DNA from: JAIVGZ01 sp964552205
GTDB lineage: Bacteria > Pseudomonadota > Gammaproteobacteria > Natronospirales > JAIVGZ01
Assembly (NCBI GenBank): GCA_964552205.1
Contig: CAZKFT010000037.1
Span: forward strand, 1 to 18,022
Reading direction: 5' to 3'
Length of the DNA: 18,022 nt
Shown here piece after piece: positions 1 through 6,360 of the stretch; position 1 is the first letter of the stretch; the number at the start of each line of letters is the position of its first letter. Made by a program: the position numbers and the translations under genes. Below the pieces are notes generated by a model. That model saw only the letters and a program-made list of their open reading frames with translations, searched no databases and was not told where the DNA came from.

Positions 1-340
<340 letters not shown>

Positions 341-495
341 GAACAATTCGACTGCTTTTTGGGCAATCAATCCATTCGAAGTTGAAGACATCCTGAAAAT
401 CAGAATTAACTGACTTACAAAAATGGTCACTCACTTCACAACAGTTTGCGTACAAACCGTCGACGCGAGCGCCCACACAAGTTGTCCAGTCCAAG

Positions 496-507
496 TTGTT
501 AAAGAGC
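496..507 (-). promoter_or_regulatory. rRNA boxA antitermination site
   Basis: The minus strand reads GCTCTTTAACAA, identical to the core of the E. coli rrn boxA. In the known system this RNA element binds NusB/NusE (S10) to assemble the rRNA antitermination complex. The conserved TGTGTGGGC boxC-like motif lies a short distance downstream, as in E. coli rrn leaders. Confidence 0.93.
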
Positions 508-510
508 GAT

Positions 511-522
511 GGGCAAAAGCCC
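511..522 (-). promoter_or_regulatory. boxB-like hairpin of the rRNA leader
   Basis: The minus strand GGGC-TTTT-GCCC forms a perfect 4-bp stem with a 4-nt loop, three bases upstream of boxA. The boxB-boxA order and spacing match known rrn leaders. Confidence 0.75.
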
Positions 523-536
523 GATGCAGACCGGCC

Positions 537-564
537 ATTATACATGGCACAAGGGGTCCGTCAA
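537..564 (-). promoter_or_regulatory. rRNA operon promoter P2
   Basis: The minus strand has -35 TTGACG (559-564), a 16-bp spacer and a perfect -10 TATAAT (537-542), followed by a GC-rich discriminator (GGCCGGTC). A 16-bp spacer with a GC-rich discriminator is typical of stringently controlled, growth-rate-regulated rRNA promoters. A run of seven A (579-585) lies upstream of the -35 and could act as part of an UP element. Confidence 0.85.
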
Positions 565-585
565 CAGCGTTTAGGCTGTTTTTTT
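563..585 (+). terminator. possible intrinsic terminator, or only an A-tract promoter element
   Basis: On the plus strand AACAGC (563-568), a 6-nt loop and GCTGTT (575-580) form a perfect 6-bp hairpin whose 3' arm runs into seven T (579-585). It would stop plus-strand transcription, but no plus-strand gene lies upstream. The same bases overlap the -35 of rRNA promoter P2 on the other strand, so the structure may be incidental. Confidence 0.35.
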
Positions 586-635
586 GGCGCCGTGCCGCCC
601 CTAAATCGGGTCCGCTTCCCTAGCGAGAGGCGCGC

Positions 636-663
636 ATTTTAGACAGTTTCATGACGAGGTCAA
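636..663 (-). promoter_or_regulatory. rRNA operon promoter P1, overlapping the tyrS stop codon
   Basis: The minus strand has -35 TTGACC (658-663), a 16-bp spacer and -10 TAAAAT (636-641), followed by GCGCGCC, which closely resembles the GCGCC discriminator of E. coli rrn P1 promoters. An A/T-rich stretch just upstream (GTCAAAATTAGTTC), inside the last tyrS codons, is placed where an UP element would be. The -35 hexamer includes the tyrS TGA stop (660-662). Confidence 0.75.
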
Positions 664-1862
664 GAACTAATTTTGACTCTGGCAATTCTGCGCTTTCCGA
701 CCTGTACGAGCACGACTTCCCCAGCGGCAAATTCCTGGTCAGCGGACGCTACTCGCTCGCCGTCCACCCGGACCGCACCCTGGCCTATGAGACGCAGCGC
801 TTCGGAGGTACTTTGGGCCAAGCCAGCGTCCTTGATCAGGTTGGCGATTTTCAACGGTGCCCCGGAAACGGAGACCTCCGGTATCTCATCTGGCAGCTGA
901 CCCTGGCTGAATCGACGGGTGAAGGCCTCGCGGGCAGCTGGGCCTGCAGCCGGCCCATGGAAACGAGCAACGATCTCCTCGGCCAGTTCGAATTTGATGT
1001 CACGGGGGTTGGCGCCCTCGGCCACACGCGCTTTCAATCGGGCCAAGTCGGTCAGCGGGCGGAAACTCAACAGCTCAAACCAGCGCCACATCAGGTCATC
1101 TGAAATGGACATCACCTTGCCGAACATGTCATCCGCCGGCTCATCGATGCCGATGTAGTTGTTCAGCGACTTGGACATCTTCTGCACGCCGTCCAGGCCT
1201 TCCAGAATGGGCATCATCAGAACAACCTGCGGCGCCTGTCCATAAGCCTCCTGGAGTTGACGCCCCATCAGCAGGTTGAACTTCTGGTCGGTGCCGCCGA
1301 GTTCGACATCCGCCTCCAATGCGACCGAGTCATACCCCTGCACGATGGGGTAAAGCAGTTCATGAATGGAAATGGGTTGCTGTGACGCCTGGCGCTTGCT
1401 GAAATCGTCCCGCTCCATCAGACGCGCGAGCGTATGCCTGGACGCCAGCCTGACGAGATCCGCCGCAGTCATCGGCCCCATCCACCGTGAATTGAACTCG
1501 ATGCGCGTACGGTCGCGGTCCAGCACTTTGAATATTTGCGTCTTGTAGGTCTCGGCATTCGCCGCTATGTCGTCCGGTGACAATGGTGGGCGTGTTGCAT
1601 TGCGACCGCTCGGGTCGCCGATCATGCCGGTGAAGTCACCAATCAGGAATATCACTTCGTGGCCCTGTTCCTGAAACTGCCTCATCTTGTTCAGCAGCAC
1701 TGTGTGCCCGAGATGCAGGTCAGGCGCGGTCGGGTCGAACCCAGCTTTGATGCGCAGCGGTCGGCCGAGGGCCAGCTTTTTTTTCAAGTCCGCCTCTATG
1801 AGAAGCTCGGCAGCTCCCCGCTTGAGTTCGGCCAATTGTTCTGACACCGCTTTGTCGTTCAT
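660..1862 (-). CDS. tyrS: tyrosyl-tRNA synthetase (TyrRZ-type)
   Basis: Cytoplasmic class I synthetase that activates tyrosine with ATP and charges tRNA-Tyr. The 400-residue protein has the HIGH motif as HLGH (residues 50-53), GTDQKFN near 190, the KMSKS motif (228-232), and a C-terminal S4 RNA-binding domain over roughly the last 60 residues. KMSKS instead of the KFGKT of E. coli TyrS, and the 400-residue length, place it with the second bacterial TyrRS group (P. aeruginosa TyrZ-like). The start at 1862 is preferred because GGAA lies 5 nt upstream and the protein then begins MNDKAVSEQL; an in-frame ATG 16 codons upstream (1910) would extend it but runs past the start of the divergent mepM-like gene. 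It reads toward the rRNA operon with no terminator visible between them. Confidence 0.97.
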   Translation of the reverse strand: MNDKAVSEQLAELKRGAAELLIEADLKKKLALGRPLRIKAGFDPTAPDLHLGHTVLLNKMRQFQEQGHEVIFLIGDFTGMIGDPSGRNATRPPLSPDDIAANAETYKTQIFKVLDRDRTRIEFNSRWMGPMTAADLVRLASRHTLARLMERDDFSKRQASQQPISIHELLYPIVQGYDSVALEADVELGGTDQKFNLLMGRQLQEAYGQAPQVVLMMPILEGLDGVQKMSKSLNNYIGIDEPADDMFGKVMSISDDLMWRWFELLSFRPLTDLARLKARVAEGANPRDIKFELAEEIVARFHGPAAGPAAREAFTRRFSQGQLPDEIPEVSVSGAPLKIANLIKDAGLAQSTSEALRLIGQGAVRVDGERVASADQEFAAGEVVLVQVGKRRIARVKISS

Positions 1863-1896
1863 GTTATTTCCATTGACCGCTAGGGGAGCGCGGGCT

Positions 1897-3279
1897 ATGT
1901 TCTGCCCCATGGGGGACCGCCTGACAACTCGCGGTGATTATAAGCCACGCAGCCCGGTCGGTCGCGGGGCGCGCGCGCCTACCTTCCTTGTTGGGTCCAG
2001 CATCATCATCCTCGGCATCCTTTTTGTCTCCGTGTTCGGTTTGGAAGGGTCCAGCGCAGACCAGCAACATAGAGACATCCCGCTTACCTTACCGATGGTT
2101 GCAAGCTCCGGGGCGAGCTTGTCAGCGGTTCCGGGTGAGCCCGTCGAGAGTGCGGATGGCCCTTCGACGGTCGAAGTACGTGTCACCAGCGGCGACAGCT
2201 TGGCACGCATCTTTGCTCGTGTCGGGCTCACTGCTGCTGACGTGCACGCAGTCGTTCAGGCGTCGCCGCAAGCCCGCCGTCTGGCGTCACTGCAACCGGG
2301 TGAGTTGGTCAGCCTGACACGTGACCCTGACGGACAGCTCGTCAAGGTGAACTACAGCCTGGATGAAGCCCGCACACTCGAGGTGTACCGGGACAATCAA
2401 GTGTTCGCCAGCCGGATAGTGGACCACCCGATTGAGCGCCGCATTTCGTTCGCAGAAGGCACCATCACCTCCAACCTGTTCAACGCCGCACGGGATGCGG
2501 GGCTGTCTGACGGCTTCACAATGACGCTGGCGGAGCGGATTTTCGGTTGGGACATCGATTTCGCCCTCGAGATTCGCCGCGGCGACAGCTTCCGGGTTCT
2601 TTACGATGAGGTATTCCGGGACGGCGAGCGCATACGCGATGGCGCCATCCTGGCGGCCGAGTTCGTCAACCAGGGCCGGACCTACCGTGCTGTGTACTTC
2701 GTGGATGATGAGGAGCGCGCCGGGTACTACTCCCCGGACGGTCGCGCCATGCGCAAAGCGTTTTTGCGAGCCCCGCTGGAGTTCACGCGGATCAGCTCGC
2801 ATTTCAACCCGAATCGGCGGCATCCGGTCCTCAACACCATCCGTGCGCACCGTGGGATCGACTACGCCGCGCCGACCGGCACGGAAGTGCGTGCCGCGGG
2901 TGACGGAAGGGTGATCTTCCGAGGTGTACGTGGTGGCTATGGCAATGTAGTCGAGATTCAGCATGGCGGCGGCATCACCACCTTGTACGCGCATCTCTCC
3001 CGGTTTGAACGTGGCGTCACGGTTGGAACACGGGTTCGTCAGGGTCAGCGCATTGGCAGAGTGGGAATGACAGGTCTTGCTACAGGCCCGCACCTGCACT
3101 ACGAGTTCCGCTTGGACGGCGCACATCGCAACCCGCTTACCGTGCGACTGCCTGATGCAGCGCCACTTCCGGAACGCTACCGCGAACAGTTTCGTGCGCA
3201 TGCCATTCCGCTCCTCACGCACCTCGAGGCGCTGTCCATCAGCGCGCCGCAGAACATCGCCTCAGCGGACGACCGCTGA
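1897..3279 (+). CDS. mepM: MepM-like M23 peptidoglycan DD-endopeptidase
   Basis: Likely cleaves D-Ala-mDAP cross-links of peptidoglycan in the periplasm, allowing wall expansion. The 460-residue protein has a short cytoplasmic N-terminus and one membrane segment (about residues 30-49). An OapA/LysM-like wall-binding region follows (about 85-170), and the C-terminal M23 (lysostaphin-type) domain spans about 295-420. Zinc ligands are H318 and D322 (HRGID) and the second histidine of HLH (399-401); H366 (YAHL) is the other conserved active-site histidine. Length agrees with E. coli MepM (440). ATG 1897 is chosen because AGGGGAG (1882-1888) sits 8 nt upstream; ATG 1909 is the alternative. Its start is 34 bp from divergent tyrS, and anmK follows 18 bp after its stop, probably as one operon. 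Confidence 0.93.
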   Translation: MFCPMGDRLTTRGDYKPRSPVGRGARAPTFLVGSSIIILGILFVSVFGLEGSSADQQHRDIPLTLPMVASSGASLSAVPGEPVESADGPSTVEVRVTSGDSLARIFARVGLTAADVHAVVQASPQARRLASLQPGELVSLTRDPDGQLVKVNYSLDEARTLEVYRDNQVFASRIVDHPIERRISFAEGTITSNLFNAARDAGLSDGFTMTLAERIFGWDIDFALEIRRGDSFRVLYDEVFRDGERIRDGAILAAEFVNQGRTYRAVYFVDDEERAGYYSPDGRAMRKAFLRAPLEFTRISSHFNPNRRHPVLNTIRAHRGIDYAAPTGTEVRAAGDGRVIFRGVRGGYGNVVEIQHGGGITTLYAHLSRFERGVTVGTRVRQGQRIGRVGMTGLATGPHLHYEFRLDGAHRNPLTVRLPDAAPLPERYREQFRAHAIPLLTHLEALSISAPQNIASADDR

Positions 3280-3297
3280 GGCCAGACACGGCCCACA

Positions 3298-4404
3298 GTG
3301 AGTACGCTCTTTTTAGGCCTAATTTCCGGCACCAGCGCAGATGGCATAGACGCCGCCCTTGTGCGGTTTGACGATACGGCACTCCCGACAGTCGTACATG
3401 CTCTGACAGAGCCTTATGAGGATTCCCTGAAGGCGCGTGTCGAGCACATGATTGCCGGTGGCACAGGCTCATTGCAGGAGCTGGCCGAACTTGATGTTGA
3501 GGTCGGCGATGCGTTTGCCAATGTGGCGTCGACCTTGCTCAAACAAGCCGGTATCGATGCATCCGCCGTCTCGGCAGTCGGAAGTCACGGCCAGACCGTG
3601 TTTCACCACCCGGGGTACTCGACGCTTCAAGTCGGCGACCCGAACCGTATTGCATGTCGGCTTGGTATCCCGGTGGTTGCCGACTTCCGGCGTGCGGATA
3701 TGGCCTGTGGCGGACAGGGCGCACCCCTTGCGCCGCTGTTTCATGCCGCCATGTTCGCCGAACAGGCCGAGGCAGGGGTTGTGGTCAATCTTGGGGGAAT
3801 TGCGAATGTCACCATTCTCCACGGCCAAAGCAAGGTCACCGGTTTCGACACGGGGCCAGCCAACACCCTGATGGACGGATGGGCACAGCGATGCGGCGTC
3901 GGTCGCTATGACCGGGGCGGCGCAATGGCGGCACAGGGCAAAGTGATCCCGGGCCTTTTGAACAGCTTTCTGATGGATCCGTACTTCGCACTGGCGCCAC
4001 CCAAGAGCACGGGGCGCGAGGTGTTCAATAGGGAGTGGCTTGACCGCCATCTGGAGGGTGTAACGGCGGACGCTGCGGATGTCCAAGCCACCCTGTGCGA
4101 ACTGACAGTGTTGACTGTCGCCCGTGCCGTGGAAGCGCACGCACCTGACGGCGCACCTGTGTATGTGTGCGGGGGCGGCGTGCATAACACGACTTTGATG
4201 GCGCGACTGGGGGACATGCTATCGGGCGCTCGGGTGCAATCGACCGACGCGGTGGGAATCAATCCGGACTTTGTCGAAGCCGCGATGTTCGCGTGGTTGG
4301 CGCGCGAACGCATACACGCGCAGTCACCGGAGGGCTTGATGGAAGTTACGGGTGCAACAAGACCGGCAACGCTCGGGGCAGTCTGGTTACCGCCCAGGGG
4401 TTAA
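3298..4404 (+). CDS. anmK: anhydro-N-acetylmuramic acid kinase
   Basis: Phosphorylates and opens 1,6-anhydro-MurNAc to MurNAc-6-phosphate, the step that follows AmpD in peptidoglycan recycling; cytoplasmic. The 368-residue protein shows the family pattern: an N-terminal phosphate-binding loop GLISGTSADGID, GSHGQTVFH, VVNLGGIANV, GFDTGPANTLMD (its Asp, D184, corresponds to the catalytic base), DRGGAMAAQG, and a C-terminal VCGGGVHN. The start is GTG at 3298, where the conserved N-terminus begins; only a distant GAGG precedes it, so translation may depend on the upstream mepM-like gene. The last 4 bases (TTAA, 4401-4404) are shared with the stop codon of convergent erpA. Confidence 0.97.
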   Translation: MSTLFLGLISGTSADGIDAALVRFDDTALPTVVHALTEPYEDSLKARVEHMIAGGTGSLQELAELDVEVGDAFANVASTLLKQAGIDASAVSAVGSHGQTVFHHPGYSTLQVGDPNRIACRLGIPVVADFRRADMACGGQGAPLAPLFHAAMFAEQAEAGVVVNLGGIANVTILHGQSKVTGFDTGPANTLMDGWAQRCGVGRYDRGGAMAAQGKVIPGLLNSFLMDPYFALAPPKSTGREVFNREWLDRHLEGVTADAADVQATLCELTVLTVARAVEAHAPDGAPVYVCGGGVHNTTLMARLGDMLSGARVQSTDAVGINPDFVEAAMFAWLARERIHAQSPEGLMEVTGATRPATLGAVWLPPRG

Positions 4405-4754
4405 ACCGAGAAAGACGACCCGCAACCGCAGGTGGTGCTGGCGTTGGGGTTGCGAATGATGAACTGCGCCCCCTCAAGTCCCTCCGAGTAGTCGATTTCG
4501 CCGCCCGCAAGGTACTGGAAACTCATCGGGTCAACCAACAGCGTGACGCCACAGTTCTCCACCTGGACATCGCCATCGGTGATTTCCTCGTCGAACGTGA
4601 AACCATACTGGAAGCCCGAGCACCCGCCACCGGAGATGAAAACGCGGAGCTTGAGCTCCGGGTTGTCCTCTTCGTCGATGAGCTGCTTCACCTTCAACGC
4701 TGCAGCGTTGGTGAAGATGACCGACGGTGGTGATATCTGTTGTGCTTGCGACAT
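4401..4754 (-). CDS. erpA: iron-sulfur cluster insertion protein ErpA (A-type carrier)
   Basis: A-type carrier that receives Fe-S clusters from the assembly machinery and delivers them to apo-proteins; known as essential for isoprenoid synthesis enzymes in E. coli. The 117-residue protein has the three invariant cysteines, C45 (GGGCSGFQYGF), C109 and C111 (CGCGSSF), at the E. coli ErpA spacing. An acidic loop (FDEEITDGD) is present. The start at 4754 has AGAGGT just upstream on the minus strand and gives the standard length; an in-frame ATG 24 codons upstream would read into the bactofilin gene. It follows the bactofilin gene after 7 bp, so the two are probably cotranscribed. Confidence 0.97.
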   Translation of the reverse strand: MSQAQQISPPSVIFTNAAALKVKQLIDEEDNPELKLRVFISGGGCSGFQYGFTFDEEITDGDVQVENCGVTLLVDPMSFQYLAGGEIDYSEGLEGAQFIIRNPNASTTCGCGSSFSV

Positions 4755-4761
4755 ATGACCT

Positions 4762-5187
4762 CTAGTGTTCTTCGTGAGTAGTCTGAGACTCTGCCGGGAC
4801 ATGAAGTTCCAAGAGTTTCGGTCCACCCGGCTGGTGTATCAGTTTACCATTGACTTCCGCACCCGCCGCCATTTCCAGCAGATTGTAGAAAACATTGCCG
4901 CTGACGCGGGCATGAGGCGCCAATTCCAGACGTTCGGAGGCATACACATCTCCCTCGACCTTGCCATCTACCACGACGAACGGAACGCGTACCTCGCCCG
5001 AAATTTCGCCGTTTTCGCTAATACTCACCACAGCCTTCGGGTCGGTGGTGGCGACCACATTGCCACAGACGGACCCATCCACATGCAATCCACCGCTGAA
5101 TGACAGGTCACCCACAATCTGGGTGTTCCGCCCGACCAGCGTGTCAATTTTGGCATTCGTGCTTTTTGCCTTGCTACCACCGAACAT
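4762..5187 (-). CDS. bactofilin family cytoskeletal protein
   Basis: Bactofilins (DUF583/CcmA family) polymerise without nucleotides into filaments near the membrane, organising cell-wall enzymes or polar structures. The 141-residue protein has a short charged N-terminal tail and a central beta-helix region (about 20-120). There, glycine and valine repeats such as GDLSFSGGLHVDGSVCGNV and GKVEGDVYASERLELAP make up successive turns. The tail (about 120-141) is polar and acidic. The start has GGAGG (5194-5198) 6-7 nt upstream. It lies between the DUF6776-like gene (15 bp before) and erpA (7 bp after) in one direction. A role in cell-wall organisation is plausible given the nearby M23 peptidase, but that is inference. 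Confidence 0.93.
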   Translation of the reverse strand: MFGGSKAKSTNAKIDTLVGRNTQIVGDLSFSGGLHVDGSVCGNVVATTDPKAVVSISENGEISGEVRVPFVVVDGKVEGDVYASERLELAPHARVSGNVFYNLLEMAAGAEVNGKLIHQPGGPKLLELHVPAESQTTHEEH

Positions 5188-5202
5188 ATTTGCCTCCGGT
5201 CT

Positions 5203-5919
5203 TCATTGGGCCAACGGCCAGTCGAACACTTGCTCAACCCGCCCGTCGCGGCTACTCCGTGGCACCAGCTCCACCTCTACGCGATTGGGGACGAATCCCT
5301 CGGGGAGCAGGATATCACCGTCAAACTCCTGGAAGTATCGGAAGTCGAATGCGATACCGCCCTCCGGAACGCTTCCTACATCCGACAATGCAATCCTTTG
5401 TGGCGAACCAACACCGGTACCGACGATGGTCAGATGTGCGGTTCCTTGAGCCTGGCGGTCATGCTGCATGGCCTGGATCAGCACCAACCTGAACCGCCAC
5501 GCTTGAGCACCATCCATGGGCTCCAGTCGCAGGTCATGGACTCGCAAGCCACGTCTGGTGTCAGCGGGCGAGACGATGCCCCGGTAGAACTCCAACTCCT
5601 CCCGCAAGGCCAGAATCTCCGCATTGAGATCAGCCAGCATTGTCCGCAGGTCCTCATGAGCGACGCTGTCCACCTGGGAGGAGCGCTCCACGATGGCCAT
5701 GCGCGCCCTCAGGTCCGCATTTTCTCGCTCGGCCCGCTGGAGATCATTCATCAGCTGTCGACGCTCCTCACGCGCCGCACTGAAATCATGCCCTGAAACC
5801 GATCTACCGGACTCGTAGGCACTCCAGACCAGCGCCACCGCCGCCGCCACGACCAGGAGGATGCGCACCATTATTCGGCGCGGGTTGTGGGGGCGGACTA
5901 CCAGCTTGGGTGAGAGCAT
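5203..5919 (-). CDS. DUF6776-like membrane-anchored coiled-coil protein
   Basis: Function unknown. The 238-residue protein begins with a short segment (LVVRPHNPRR), then one transmembrane helix (about 17-36), then a long heptad-rich coiled coil (about 46-115, many E/R/L). A C-terminal beta-rich periplasmic domain follows (about 125-238). This layout and the position directly before a bactofilin and erpA fit the uncharacterised protein found at the same place in Pseudomonas. A role as a membrane partner of the bactofilin is my inference from operon position only. Start 5919 keeps the conserved N-terminal segment; no Shine-Dalgarno is visible, but TATCAT lies 6 nt upstream, suggesting a leaderless mRNA. 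The alternative start at 5871 would remove residues up to the membrane helix. Confidence 0.8.
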   Translation of the reverse strand: MLSPKLVVRPHNPRRIMVRILLVVAAAVALVWSAYESGRSVSGHDFSAAREERRQLMNDLQRAERENADLRARMAIVERSSQVDSVAHEDLRTMLADLNAEILALREELEFYRGIVSPADTRRGLRVHDLRLEPMDGAQAWRFRLVLIQAMQHDRQAQGTAHLTIVGTGVGSPQRIALSDVGSVPEGGIAFDFRYFQEFDGDILLPEGFVPNRVEVELVPRSSRDGRVEQVFDWPLAQ

Positions 5920-5939
5920 GCGGGTATGATAGTCGCATG
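5917..5939. promoter_or_regulatory. perfect dyad with overlapping divergent -10 elements
   Basis: CATGCG (5917-5922) and CGCATG (5934-5939) form a perfect inverted repeat separated by 11 bp. Each arm contains one start codon: the DUF6776-like gene on the minus strand and hemJ on the plus strand. Between them, TATGAT (5925-5930, plus) and TATCAT (5926-5931, minus) overlap, each 6 nt from its own ATG. No good -35 was found for either. Confidence 0.5.
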
Positions 5940-6359
5940 GCGTGGCTGAAGGCACTTCATGTGATTTTCATGGTCACCTGGTTTGCGGGGTTGTTTTACC
6001 TGCCCAGGCTGTTCGTCTACCACGCAGGCTGTACCGACATGCCCGGGCACCAGCGCTTCTGCATGATGGAGCGACGCCTGTTCGGCATCATGACCCTCGG
6101 CGCCGTAGTGACGGCAGTGTTTGGGTTCTGGCTACTGTATGTCTACTTGGCTTCCGGCTGGACCATGCCGCTTTGGATGCACATCAAGCTCGGCCTGGTA
6201 GTGCTGCTTATCGGATACCACGCCTGGTGTTATCGCCTGATGAAGCATCTCGCCGACGGTACCAACACCCACACCGAGCGTTGGTACCGCTGGTTCAATG
6301 AAGCGCCCGCGTTGCTTCTGGTCGCCATCGTACTGCTCGCAGTGGTGAAGCCATTCTGA
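5937..6359 (+). CDS. hemJ: HemJ protoporphyrinogen IX oxidase
   Basis: Inner-membrane enzyme that oxidises protoporphyrinogen IX to protoporphyrin IX, the penultimate step of heme synthesis, replacing HemG or HemY. The 140-residue protein has four predicted membrane helices (about 3-23, 47-72, 81-99, 123-138). It keeps the family N-terminus with the conserved heme-ligand histidine H8 (LKALHVIFMVTWFAGLFYLP) and the conserved lysine in HIKLG (K84). ATG 5937 gives the standard N-terminus; the upstream in-frame ATG at 5910 would overlap the divergent gene. TATGAT ends 6 nt before the ATG and there is no Shine-Dalgarno, so the mRNA may be leaderless. The stop is one base from the stop of the convergent TonB receptor gene. 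Confidence 0.92.
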   Translation: MAWLKALHVIFMVTWFAGLFYLPRLFVYHAGCTDMPGHQRFCMMERRLFGIMTLGAVVTAVFGFWLLYVYLASGWTMPLWMHIKLGLVVLLIGYHAWCYRLMKHLADGTNTHTERWYRWFNEAPALLLVAIVLLAVVKPF

Positions 6360-6360
6360 A

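Larger units (their letters stand above)
341..530 (-). other. rRNA operon leader transcript
   Basis: This is the transcribed spacer between the P2 start region and the mature 16S 5' end. On the minus strand it carries, in order, a boxB-like hairpin, boxA, a boxC-like TTGTGTGGGC (471-480), a small hairpin GTTTG-TACG-CAAAC (444-457), and sequence that would form the 5' half of the 16S processing stem. No credible protein gene is seen in the 319 bases between 16S and tyrS. Confidence 0.8.

Noticed and set aside
423..623. 66-codon open frame across the rRNA leader and promoter P2
   Set aside because: It overlaps boxA, boxB and the promoter on the other strand and has no ribosome binding site or recognisable content.
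1687..1896. Long N-terminal extension of the M23 peptidase reading frame
   Set aside because: It lies antisense inside tyrS; a good Shine-Dalgarno marks ATG 1897, and the membrane anchor follows at the expected distance.
2287..3222. 311-codon open frame on the minus strand
   Set aside because: Antisense to the M23 peptidase gene, which has clear catalytic motifs; the shadow frame has none.
3469..4185. 238-codon open frame on the minus strand
   Set aside because: Antisense shadow of anmK with no recognisable motif.
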